Shown: positions 1-12,700 of the stretch, piece by piece | Numbering within the stretch: position 1 is the first letter of the stretch | How the letters are laid out: the number at the start of each line of letters is the position of its first letter | Assembly (NCBI GenBank): GCA_003993805.1 | Contig: RSEF01000003.1 | Location: 109,171,089-109,235,088, forward strand | Reading direction: 5' to 3' | Source: Himantopus leucocephalus | Taxonomy: Eukaryota > Chordata > Aves > Charadriiformes > Recurvirostridae | Length of the DNA: 64,000 bases | Notes under the pieces: generated by a model | What the model saw: only the letters and a program-made list of their open reading frames with translations | What the model was told of the DNA's origin: nothing | The model's database searches: none | Translations under genes and position numbers: made by a program

Positions 1-1420
1 TTTTCATCAACTTTGGCTGTAGAAGAAATTGGGTGTATTCCCACATGAGAAACCTTGTGGGGGATGGTGGGAATAAGCAGTGAATTTCTCTGAAATTGAA
101 GGAACAGAGGAAGTGAGTATGGTACAAATAGACCAAGTGAACTCCAATAAATCACCAAAACCAGAAAGAATTCATCAAATTATTCCAAAAGATCTGAAGG
201 ATGGAACAGCTGAACTACTAACAGCAGTGTGTAACCTCCCACCGAAAACTTCCTTGATACCTGAAGAATGGAGGCAAGCAAACATGACACCAATTTTTAG
301 AAGAGATTCCTGCGAAGGTCAGGAGAACTTACAGGCATGTAGGATGGCAGCTGAACATGACAAAGCAGTAGAAGCTATAATAAAAAACAGATGTGAAAAA
401 TAAGCTCTGAGAAGAACCACTTATAAAGGAGGCGCATGCCTTGCAAACCTCTTGCAGTTCTTTGAATGAGCCAACTGGCACATGAATAAAGACGAATTAT
501 CTGAATTTCCCCGGTCCTTTTGATAAAGTCTCTCACCCAGAGCTTTTAAAGAAATTAAGTAATCACAACAGAAGTGAACATTTGCTAGCAGAAGATGAAA
601 TCTGCTAGCTATTTAATATGGCTAAATAATTGGCAAAAAGATAAGAAACACTTAAGGTTTCCTAATACTGGAGAAAGAGAAGTCAACAGTAATAGAGGGC
701 TGTGCTGTTTAATAGTTTTATTTTAAAAAGGCAAAAGCAAGTGATCTGTGCATGAAAAAGTTTCATGATGTTACAAAGTTATTCATGCTAGGAAGAACAG
801 GGCCTAATTGTGAAGAATTACCGAGGCCTTCACAGGATTCAGTACCTGTGCAATTGAACTGCCAATCAAATTCAGTGTACATAAACATAAAGTAATGGAC
901 ATGAGGAAAGAGAGTCCTAGTTTCACATAAAAATGATCACTTAGCAGTGAAACCTTGGGATTATGATAGATAGTTCCTTGAAAACATGGTCTAAGCACTT
1001 GGTAACAGTCAAAACAAAACAAAAAAAAAAAGAAAAAAAACCACCCCCACCTCTTAAGAACTATTAGTAGAACAATAAGAAATAAGAGAACAAATATGAC
1101 TGTGCCACTATACAAATCCATTATTCACCCATCCAGGAACACTCTGTGCATTTCTGGGTTGCTTGTCTAAGGAAGGGCATATTCAAGTTAGAAAAGGGAG
1201 GTCAATGGCGTGGAAAAGTTTCTGTATGTGGAATGATTGAGTAGGCTGCGGGTCTTCAAACCTGAAAAAGAGGTGACCGAGGAGCGTACACAAGAGATGT
1301 ACAAACAAGACATGGCATAGAGATAGTGGAGAAGAACTGGCTGTTTACTCTCTCTTCCTGTATGTGCTTAATCCCAAAAAGAACTCAGTCTTTTGGACTG
1401 AAAGATTATACAGTCTAGAT
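1..1420 (+). mobile_element. Degenerate CR1/L3-like LINE, reverse transcriptase remnant
   Basis: An open frame at 80-403 encodes a decayed piece of a non-LTR reverse transcriptase. LIPEEWRQANMTPIF at about nt 257-301 is the familiar PEDWKKANVTPIF stretch of CR1 polymerase. After a stop, about 510-560 reads like FDKVSHPELLKKLS, the CR1 FDKVPH.RLLKKL region. Sequence around 1130-1330 resembles the later HPE.C and YEERLRELG part. Many stops and frameshifts show it is long dead. The left end lies at or beyond the window edge, and the right end is approximate. Confidence 0.6.
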
Positions 1421-3543
1421 CAAACTAAAGACTTAATCAGTGTAGAAAGGGTTGCCTAATATTCTTCATTTATTTCACCTTTTTAGTTCTCAATTTTGCA
1501 ATACTTAGAAGACATCCATTTTATTTTTGTGGAGAGATAAAATGGACATACAATTCTTTGCATATTTCTTTTTCTTTTATATAAAAGTCTAATATTTGGG
1601 CAATAGGGATCATAAAATGTGCTACATTAAGCTTATATTATGCAACATACTTTTGTGTGATGGGGCCACACTGAATTATACAGGAAACTGGGAATGATGA
1701 AGCATTATTACTAACAGATTATTATATCATTCTTCAACTTCCCATATTTCTGAAATAATTCTAAAAGCAGAAATAAACCACAAAGGAACAGTATATTTGA
1801 GAAAGAAAAATACTGAAAAAATATGCCTCATAAGTAAAGAGGAAATAATACTTTGGCAAGTGTGCACACCTGCCTTTGTGGATAGCTATAGCTATGTAAC
1901 AGCTACTTTATAGAGGTTCTGTTGCTCTATCTGTGATGCTCCAGGGTAAAACAAATATTATAGGCAGAGCTAATAGTTTTTATTAGACCAACAGATATGC
2001 TCAGAAAAAGCAGGAAAGCTTTCAGGCACACAAGCCCTACAGATATGAAAGAAGCAGACAGAATCCTGTTTCCAATGCTTTAATAAAGCACTGACTTCCT
2101 ACAACTCTTCTGGCTAAAACCTAGACTCAAGCCAGAGTTTCTGGAGCTCAGCAGAAGTACACAAATGCTCTAGGGGACAGATGATCAGTGTGGCTACCTC
2201 CAAAGCCAGGAGAAAATATGGAAGTAAAAAGAACGATGGTTTAATGGAATGGAAGGAGAATCAGATAAGAGTCTTTCCTGAAGTCCTCCCATCCTAAACT
2301 CATCCCTTCCATACTCTTTTCTTTTTTCCTAGCAGAAGGCATCTTGCACTTTCCCATTAACCTCTCTGAGACTGTCCTGAAGAGTAAAGATACTCTCTGT
2401 TCTTTCAAATATGCTCGTGCTGGAGAGGGCACAAGAAACCCAAACAGTATCTTAAAGAAATAAAAGGGGAAAAAAAAATGTAGACAGGGAAAGAAGGAAA
2501 AATAAAATGTATTTGTGCTCAAGCAGATGGAGTTTTGTTAGAAAGACAGTTGTAGCTGAGGATTTACAACTCACAAACAGGTAATGTCACTCGGTCATTT
2601 TTATGTTCAATTTTAGGTATTTCTGCCACAGAATTAGCTTTTTACTACCAAGAGTAGTCACAATATTCATATTTCTAAAGCTAATCCTTTGATTTGGCAT
2701 CAAATTTATGAATGCATATTGCATACAAACAATGAAACCTATACAAAAAAAATGCTTGTCAAATACCGTGAGAAGTAAAGAAGAACATCATCTTTTTAGT
2801 ACAGATTTTCAGCACAATCCTTTTTCATAGGCTTGCCAGGTGGGATGATGCATTATGCCACACTGACAGAAAGGGAAAAGCATCACCCCTGACCTGAGGA
2901 ACGCACTGTAGGCACCATGTTTTCACTGTAGATAAGTTGTTACATTTTTCAGAGCATTAAACTGTTTAAATTAACCTTTGAAGTTTCTTTGCACATATTT
3001 GTCCATAACCTGTTTAAGCTGCTACAGCTCAGTGCAACAACGAAAGGCAGAACTGTAAACAACATATTTACCATCAGCATTTCCACTCCATCTAATCCTT
3101 TGGGGTTTTGTTACCTTCCATCCATGTGAATCGCAAAGATTTAGTCCTTTCAGAATTACACTGTTTTGTATAATAAAAGCCACGTAATAAAACCCAGACA
3201 CCTATATTTATTGTTTTCAATTATTTTCATGCTTTCTCTTGAAGTGCAAAATTTTCATCATTCCAGACCAAGAAATACTGGTGCCAAAGTGCAAGCCTGA
3301 GCAATCCCACTTGTCATATTTTGCACCTGTTCTCTTGACTCATGTAGATGAAGACAGGACTTTTCCACATGTCTCCCCTTCCTGCACCCTCCCTCTGGAA
3401 TGATAGTCCCCTCTCAGGACGTGATATGGCTCAAAAAACGGTATTTGAGGAAAGTTTCTTTGTATTTTTGCCACCAGTTACCTAGCTCCCTATTATGACA
3501 GTGTTAAGTGGAAGTGATTCCCATCACTCTGACTGTATAGTCA
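1421..3543. other. Intergenic, nothing assigned
   Basis: AT-rich sequence without a supported gene or repeat. Short open frames here (for example 2241-2522, minus) are low-complexity Phe/Lys translations of A/T tracts. Confidence 0.5.
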
Positions 3544-3723
3544 GATTCTATGATTCTATATATGATTCTATGATTCTATAGACAAGGTACTTGGGGATAT
3601 GATTTAGATGTGGTTTTGTCAGGTTAGGTTAATGGTTGGACTAGATGATCTGAAAGGTCCCTTTCAACCTTAACGATTCTATGATTCTATGATTCTATGA
3701 TTCTATGATTCTATGATTCTATA
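3544..3723 (+). mobile_element. CR1 3' end with octamer tails on both sides
   Basis: The 3' untranslated end of a CR1 element is recognisable from GGTTGGACTAGATGATC and the following GGTCCCTTTCAACCTT, then a run of six ATTCTATG-type units ending at 3723. A second short set of the same units lies directly before the fragment (3544-3580). The body is truncated at about 3581, so this copy was dead on arrival. Confidence 0.85.
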
Positions 3724-6700
3724 GTCTGCTACACACCCCATGCAAGAGGGGGTTTCTTTACTTCAGAAACATATGCATTAAAAATATATGGGATTTTTTC
3801 CTATACTTCCATAATTTTTAATATGGGACACAGGATGTAAGGCTGAAATAGAGGCAATTCTCTTGCTACCCATTCACTTCCCAGCTCTCCTCCTCTACAA
3901 GCCCAGAAATATCTCTTGGGCATCAGTAGCCATGGGCAAGAAGGACAGAACCCCCGTCAGTTTTCCCTTCTCCAGGCTGATCCAACCCCACTCTCCCAGC
4001 AGCGGCACTCCCCCAGATCACTGGTTTTCTTTCAGTAAACATCACCATGGGCTGGTTGCTGGTCAAAGTCTGGCATGGTCTGTCTATCAGCGTTATAAAT
4101 TCCTTTTGCGGATTGCTGCAGGGATCCTGGCATATTATTATGATGGAGGCAGTGATGCCAGATGCTGCCCTAAGACACAGAGTTCAATAGGACACTAATA
4201 CTGTAAATGAAGACAGACTTTAAATGGGTTAGTCGCTATGGAAAAGTAAGAATGTGCACACCGTTTTTGATAAAAATTGAACCTCAACAGCTTTAAATAA
4301 CTTGTCTGAGGTCAGAATGAACTGAATTATAAAATAAGGCTACAGAAATGTCAACCCTAATTAGGGGTTGTCATTAAAATAATAGCACCGCAGATGAAAA
4401 ATATGTATTCAAAGAGTTCAGTGATAAATGCTAACCAGGGGAAACATATTTGGATACTATGATGTTCTGATGATACTATTTAGAGATGAATCTTGAAGAA
4501 CAGCTGCTTTCAGCACATTTTTCTTGACAATTAAGATCATTTTATGAAGTATCACCAATGCCACAACAAAAGATAACACAGAAGATAAAGGGGCTTCTTG
4601 CCATGAGGAATTTACAGACTAAGTGCTAAAATTAATTTCTGTCTCCATTTTTCAATTTTGAAAAAAAGTTGTATAGAAAAAGACAGTGAGCAAGGGCACT
4701 GTGTTGCAGCAGCTTAAAAGCGTTTTATTTTACTTTGTATTTCAGAGCAGTCTGAGCAATTAAATTAAAAAAACATTGTAAAAAATCTCAAACGGCATTT
4801 TTGTGTTGTTCTGTAAATGTATGCTTTCATCTTTTACATTATTTTAGGGTTATTTGGAAGGGTCATCACTAAAATAATTGAATTACATGCTCTTGAATGC
4901 TATGGCATATTCTTTTCCTGGTTTTATAATTGCAGATTTGTGCATATACCTCTGGAATACTTTTGTAAAAACTGAACCTGCAATACCTTCTTTGGTGCCC
5001 CGGAGTAGATGATAATCAAACTGTTTCCTCAAGTGTCACGTCTTTCTGAAAGCTTCTTCTGGACTGACGGATTCTTTCATTCATTTATTCATTCAAAAGA
5101 TCAATATTAATTTTCTTTCTCAAGGAGATGAGTAAAGAGATGAACATGGCTCTTGGCAGCCCTTTGAGTGCTGCCACTATTGCTCATTTCTGTACAAATA
5201 CAGGTAAGACCTTGTTCACTAATGTCAATATTAAAGACATCAACCCAGAAGCTTCCCTTGCTAAAATGTTTTTATTTATTTATATTCATGAAGAATAGAG
5301 GTGGGCTGCAGAATATTTTTTTTTTTGCTTCTGGATTACATCAATCTATGGTGTAAGAACAAAGTCACATCAGAGCGAGGTTGAGAATCAGACTGAAATT
5401 TCATGACGGGCTCACATGAAATCTGAACCTTATATACAAAAAAAATCATTCCTCTGGTATTCAAAGATTTTCATATTAAAGATTATCTCCTTTCCCTCTA
5501 AATAAAAATACAATAAAAGTATTCAAAGCCAACTTAGATGTTTTGTTGATTGATTTTGTTTCTCTCAGTTTGAAAAGGGGAAAGATTCTCTTAGCTTTAG
5601 CTGTCAACTTGTTTCTTTTACGTTAAGTTATTGAGGGGTATTTATGTCTATCGGCATAAAAAAGTGTTCACTTTTCATATTGATCCAAAAATTGTTCCTG
5701 TGTAAATGGGAACTGCCTCATCTCAGCAGCCTAATCTTTGATACACTCTAAAATAAGTACTATTGAAGAGCAGAAGGAGAAAGAGCAAGAGAACAAGAAC
5801 TGGCATGAACAGAAATGTCTGGAGGGATATTTTATTTCCTTCTTAAATTGGCCAGACCCAGCTCTACACAACTTTCCAATTAGCTGTAACTAACCATAGA
5901 AAGAAATCTGGCTTTCAAGCTCACTAGAAAAATTTGGTAGTCCATGTATCCTCAACCAAATACTTTGGAGTACAGCTGAAAACTCCGGGGGTAATTGTGT
6001 GTGAAAAGGCGGTCACATCTAGCTGGAGCTTGGGTCACTTTGGGATGTCACACTCTAGCACAGAGCTGGAGCATTGGATTAGTGAACACTGACAGTTGTT
6101 ACTTAACAACTAGGGTTTTATAATCTAGGAAAAAAAAACAAAAAACACAACCAACCAACCACGTGTTGGTGCTAGATTACGTAAAGGAAACTCTTTAACC
6201 TCTAGTAGCCACAATGTATTCCTATTCCATTTGATGCAATGGCTTTAACCTTTCCTAAAATGCAGAAGTGATTTGGTCCATATTAATTAAATCATGAACG
6301 CTCCACTAATGTGCTAAGCGCTGTGTTAAATCTCACCAGACAACAGTGCCCTGATGACATACGAGGTTATTTTGCCTTGCTGCGGCGCAGTCACACCTCT
6401 TAGAGATCCACAGGCAAGTCTCTGCTAATGAATGAACCAGGGCTGGGGCTCGATCATCCTCGCTGCCAAACTGTTAGGCTGCTCCCCGGCCATTTTGGGC
6501 ACCATTCCGAAGTTAACAGAGGCTGGGCAGCACTTCCAACCTGCAGTTTTCATGTTTTTAAGGGCAAAATGATTTCATAGTACAGATATGGGCTATTCTA
6601 TGCTACGGAATGGTCCCATGCTTGTTTAATTTCCTGGTAGAGACACAGCTACAAGGTCTGCCTCTCCCTTCCCCCTCCACAGCTAGCCAGCTAACTAGTT

Positions 6701-9700
6701 ATTTCTCTTTCCTTTTAAAGCCCTCCTTTCAAAACCTCTCCCGAAAGTTGTCAAAATGTGCCTTACCTGTTTAAAATAAGCTTGAAACCTGGACTTAGCA
6801 TACTGTGGGGAGATTTCTTAAAACAATAGAACGTGTATGAACCTGAATGTAAGGACACGAGCTCAATTGCTGTCTTTGCTAAGGATGCTATTTGACACAT
6901 CAAGAAAATTAATTAGATTGTGGGTAAGCCTTGTGTAGAAAAAATAAATCTGCAAATACATTATAGTCTTTGTATGTTTCTCTTGAATAAAATATAATAT
7001 TGATACACATTGACATTAATAATACATATCTGATTTTGTATTCTGGTATTAAGCAATCCCTAATATTTTTAATGATTTTTTTTCTGATTAGTTATTTTCA
7101 GAACCTTAGAAAATGTAACAGATGGCCTAAATAAACTACAAAAAGTATTTTTTAACTGTTTAAATTGTTGCATGAGGAAGTTTCATAGAATGAAGAGATC
7201 AATAATCTCCATCATAAGAGAAGCAGTAGGGCTTCAGTGCTCTAAACTCTACCATGCTTTTAAACTCTTTAGAGAAAAAAATTATATTGCTGGGAAAGTT
7301 AATCTAAGACTTAGCAGATGGTCCTAGTTATGATTTACAGACAACCTCTGTTGAAAATGCACATATTTTTCCAAGTCTGAATTTCTCCACCTAGAATTTC
7401 AGTGACAGTTTGTTTTCCTTATTTTGTGTATATTCCACAGAATTTATTTAAAATATTTAAGTAATTAAAGCAAAACATACTTGTACTTGTTTTAGTCTCT
7501 GAGGTGTAAACCCAGAGACTAAAAATCCAGTTGTGTAGATTCCCATTGACACTCACAAGACCTACACCTGCAACCTGGAGAGTTGACCTGAAGCTTTACA
7601 ACAAGAGGAAAGAAACTTCATTTATTTCTAAATTAATTCCTCCACCCTGAGAGGCAGAGGACAGCCTGCACACCGCGCTCATGCCATGCATCTGGTCGTA
7701 AGGCACTCAGTTGTCCTTTATATTTCTGATTTCTCATGCTTGGGTTTTTGCTCACACATAACAAAGAGAAGAACAAGCAAAGCAGTTTTGTGTTATCTTT
7801 GCATTTTCCAAGTGAGGCAAAACTGTAGCATAGTGGTTAATCTACTCCAAAATGTGCTGTGATGATACCCCACGATACTGACTCAGACTACCTTCACATT
7901 AATGGAGTGTGTCCGAGCCAGAGCACTGATTGGTTTGGGAAACGGTGAATAATAATAAATACAATAAAAAAGCATGTTTGGACTCAGCTCAGACACACAG
8001 CAAGAACATGACAGTAATAACTTATCAGCACTTTGACCTGCAACTAGGTGCAAAAGGATTTGTGTTTTATTAGGTATAACAGGTCTTCCAGGAAAGGAGC
8101 GAGGCACCTTGACAGCGGATGCATGGGAGAGCCGGAGCTGTCCCGGCATTCAGTGGATAAACAGAGGATTTCATTTTCTAGTGCCCGTCAATCTCAGACC
8201 TTTCACAAACACAGATATTGCTTTTAAGGGTAAAAACACTGAATTATTTAAATCAAAGAAACTGGCTGCCAGTTATGCACATTAATTGTTTATCGATAAT
8301 AGTTTCCTTAAAATATATTATGTTCACAGTGGATAACTGGCAGCTACCTTGCCATCACCACCAGTGCCTCTGTTAATTCTCTGTGAAGTTTGTTCTGCAA
8401 TTACAGATTTTCCAGGTGTTCTGATAAGCAACTGACAGCCAAACAGCTACAGCGAGGTTCCTGAGGCATTCTCTTCTTTTAATAATGTCAGAAAACAATC
8501 CAGAAGGCTAAAAAATTCTTCAATGTGATGGGTTTTTTACCCTCTCTTTCTAGAAATAAAAATTAATATAATTTTAAGATGTTAATATTGGAATTAGAAT
8601 ATGATCTTGGTAGAGATAAAAATCTTGCTATTGATTGTATCTCTGAAAAGGCAAACGATAGACAGAAAATAATTCTTGGTAGCCAGGTACAAATATTCTC
8701 CAGTTCCTTTCTCTGAAAGTTTGAAAAATCTATAAAATACTAGGTAAAAAGCTTCTTGCTATGATCTACTTTAATAAAAAGTTTGCAAAAACTCATGGAC
8801 AAACTAAAAGCATTTAAAATACATATTAAAAAAAAAAAAAAAAAAAAANNNNNNNNNNNNNNNNNNNNNAAAAAAAAAAAAAAAAAAAGAATACCAAGAA
8901 TACCATAGCATCTCTTGCATTTCTATGCCAATCTTGCTTGGTAATATTTTTGTAATTCCAGTGGGGGAAAAAAAAATTAAAAAGAGAAAAAAATGATCAG
9001 AAGAGGCAGAGAGCTTCATATCCTGCTAGCATAGAGAGGGCAAACCAATTCCCAAAAAATACTCAGAACTAGAGATAAAGCTGTCAGGTTAACCTGCTTC
9101 ACCCTTTTCACTGTGCTACAGGACAGTGAAAATGGGAAGGGGGAGTGGGAGAGGAGAGGGAATAGAAAAGAGGGTTGCAAAGACCAGGCAAAGGACTGTC
9201 CGTGCTGAGCGCCTGGATCTCAGGCAGTCACGGATGCAAACTAAACTATGCTGTGGCTCTAAACACTAATGAACAAAACCTTAAAAGCAAACAAAACGCC
9301 TGAATGATAATATTTACTCTTCAGTAAACAAGGGTCAAAAAAAAATATATAAGCTGAAAAGTTCTGACATTCTCAGCGCTTTCTCTGACATGAAACTGGA
9401 AGAGTTCCTGCAAATGCTGTATTTGATGAGACAGGACCAGAATGTCCTAATTTGGGTTTACACCATGGACGAGTAATAAACGCCTGTCTGTTCTTTACTT
9501 TTTAACATAAAACGATCAACACATCATTTCTGGTTTAAGTAAGTGCAAATATATGGTTAGTATGGACTGAGGTTCCAGAGCAGAAAACTACTACTCTCTA
9601 CAAAACTGGAGTGATGGAGTGATGTGCTCCAAAAGTGTCAAACAATAACTCTACTAAGTTAAGAATGCATATAAAACATAACCTTTTAAAATCTGACTGG

Positions 9701-12700
9701 TTTGACATCTTCTATGTTAATTTGGGAGGAGAGAACTTACAAATTGAAAGCAATAGTGGAGCTGAAGGTAGCAATCTTTGAGGAAGAAAACATTACTAAT
9801 TATTAAAATACACCTTTTCAACTTTTATCTCACTTTACCTTTTACCTCAGTTTCAAAAAAGGCATGCATGACTTCAGAAGTAGTTAATATTTACATATAG
9901 CTTGACAAAACTGGATCCTATTATATAGATAACCAGAATGTTTCAGCATCATTTATTTATATGAATAAGTCTTTCCCCAATTCACTCCTACCAGACTGCG
10001 AACTCCTAAGGACAGGCTGTGGTCCCAGCTCCTCATTTACCTCTGCGAAACATAGAATAATAACGTCTGCCCACACAGCTCCACTACTTTTTCCCTCTAT
10101 TTTCTCTTTTTAGAGGACCACCAAAGTTTTCTTTTCAACTCTCACTGGTTATGCGCCAGTGTTAGTTCCCTGACATCTAGAGAGTGATTTCTGGGTTGCT
10201 GTGGAGTTAGCCGAAAGCCAGGCTCATTAATTCCTACAAACTGCTTGAGTTATCCTTTCTCATACACTAAGACAGTTTATTCCATTGTTATAAGACAAAT
10301 TTCCAATGTAACATTTTATTTGTGTGTGAAACATTAAATTTCAGCAGATATAAAGGATCAAATTAAAGCCTGCTCTCGTTTAACTGATTTCATCAAAAGC
10401 TCACCCAAGTTTAATTTGCTTTTGATCTTCAAACACTAGAAGAGATTAGTGCGATCACATGGACTCCCACCATGGAAAAAATATATATTAAAGTGTGTAG
10501 GTAAATTACGTGGTTATTCTTGCATTTTAAGATACACTGAATCACAAAGCAGTTTTTAAAGGTTTCGGATTTTTTTTCCAGAAAATACTTATTTACTGGA
10601 ACTGAAACATTTTGCCAGGGTGTGGTCATTCCCAAGCCTTTCACTAGGACAATTTTCACAATGAAAAATTTGAATTGCACAGCTCACAGCATAAAAACCT
10701 GTCCATCACTTACATTTTGATTTTTGGAACATTTTTTGGAGGTGTGAAAAAATCCACCTAGATTCTCTTAAGTCAACTGATGTTATGCGCACATGAAAGA
10801 GGATTTTGGCACACTCTTTCTTTTTTCCCCATACCCAAGAATGAAAATAACCTTGATTTAATCACAGTTCAGAACAGGACTCTTTTTTTGAAATTTTTGA
10901 AATGCAGAGATTTTGCAAGACTATTTTCCACTGAGACCAATAAGCAACATGAAAAGTTTTTAAGAGGAAATTAATGGTACTATGAAAACACACATATCAG
11001 TATGGGGAATATGTATATCAGGGGAGGATAAGTTTCTCATTCCCTTCACCCATGTAGTATGTTTATTGTCCATGGAGGATAGTAATCTAATTGGGAACAT
11101 AGTGCTCTTGCTGACTCCAGAGATATTTCCCTTTTTAATGAGGGTTTAAAATGTATCATGGGAACAAAAGCTTTGGACTTGGAGTCTACATTTTACATAT
11201 ATTCACAGCAAAATGGAGAATGTTGTATACTTTCTGCTTGAGACAGACAAATACTAAACAGATATTTCCTACATCTTTGTGGGAGAGATTTCCACCAGTA
11301 CAAAAGGGAAGTTGCTTGCAATAGGACTGCAGTTTCAGAATTCAAGTACCCATTTCATTTTTTAGAAATGTTTGCAGAACTTCAATCAAGAATTTTTTTT
11401 TTCCATTTTTACGTTTCCAAAATTCAAGTGATTATAGTAGATGGACAACTGAATAATTATTTGACTGACTTTTTGTGCAACTGTGGTGCCTCACTATAAA
11501 ATTAAATGTATAACTAAATCAGATGGGACAATAAGTATTTATTTTGGGCTCAGTTTTCATCCTAACAGCATCAGTATATATCTTTTCTGTGCATTTTATT
11601 GACGGAATTGGATGAACAATTACGATGTAATGGTTATTAGGCCATACAGACAATGGTTTTCCAACACCAACGCCCAGATCCAGGGCATTGATTTTTTTTC
11701 ATAGATGTAACTTCTGGGTCCCAATCTTTCTCAGGATCTCTGTTGATGGTGAAAATAAAGTTGCAGCGGATGACTGTTCCATGCCAATGGGTGCTCTTCA
11801 GCAGTCAATACTACTTGAGAACAATTCTCGTCCAAAACTCTGAAGGAGAAACAGAACAGAACAGAAACAAATTTGAACAGAAACCAGGAGAGGAAACAGC
11901 CAGAAGACTTCTGCCACCTACGCAACTTTTGCCTGATTCACCGATATTTGATATGTCTTTTCTTATGTTCTAGGATTCCTTTATTGGATGGAAATGCATG
12001 TCAGAGAAGTTCTTGGAAACAGAGGTTCAGCAAAAGTACTGCTTTTATGTGTCTGTCCCTTAAGGACCTCATTCAATGCCCACCTGACTACATTACGCTG
12101 CACATTAGCATGGTGTGTCTTTTCTTTCAGATAAATAGGTATTTTTTGCTATTTACACATAATTACATAGAAACAGGTTGTTCTTAGCTTCAAAAGAAAA
12201 AAAAATCTACCTACCTAGAACTTTGCACCCTCTTCACAAATTATTTGATTAAAAAAAAACAGGTTATGATAGATATGCTTTCCTCCTTTTTGTCAAAGTA
12301 ATGTTCGTTCATCACTTTGCAGTTTTCCTGTGGTCCCAAGAGTACAGCACAAGAAAATGAAGGACAGCAGCATAAATACAGCTAATGTAACCTGAAAAAG
12401 ACAGCAGTCCATGCTTAGGAATTTTTCTTTTGTTTCAAGCATTTGAATTTCATTTATTCACAAACACAAGAAAATAGACTTGCCACTTTCTTTCACCTCT
12501 AAGCACAAAAGCAAAAGTAAGGGCTTCTTCCTTTAGAAAGAGGTATATTACTTATACCCCTACCAACTTCTGGTGATCTTTTAAGGAAATTTAATTTTGA
12601 ATCCTGTCCAGCCAGGAAATGATGCACTGTACATTCACTAACTGGACATTCTGCTTCTTTGTGTCACCTGAGGCACCAGAGCTTTTCTAGGAAGACAGAA

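Noticed and set aside
8804..9019. 71-codon frame crossing the N gap
   Set aside because: It is a translation of poly-A/T and Ns, so an artefact.
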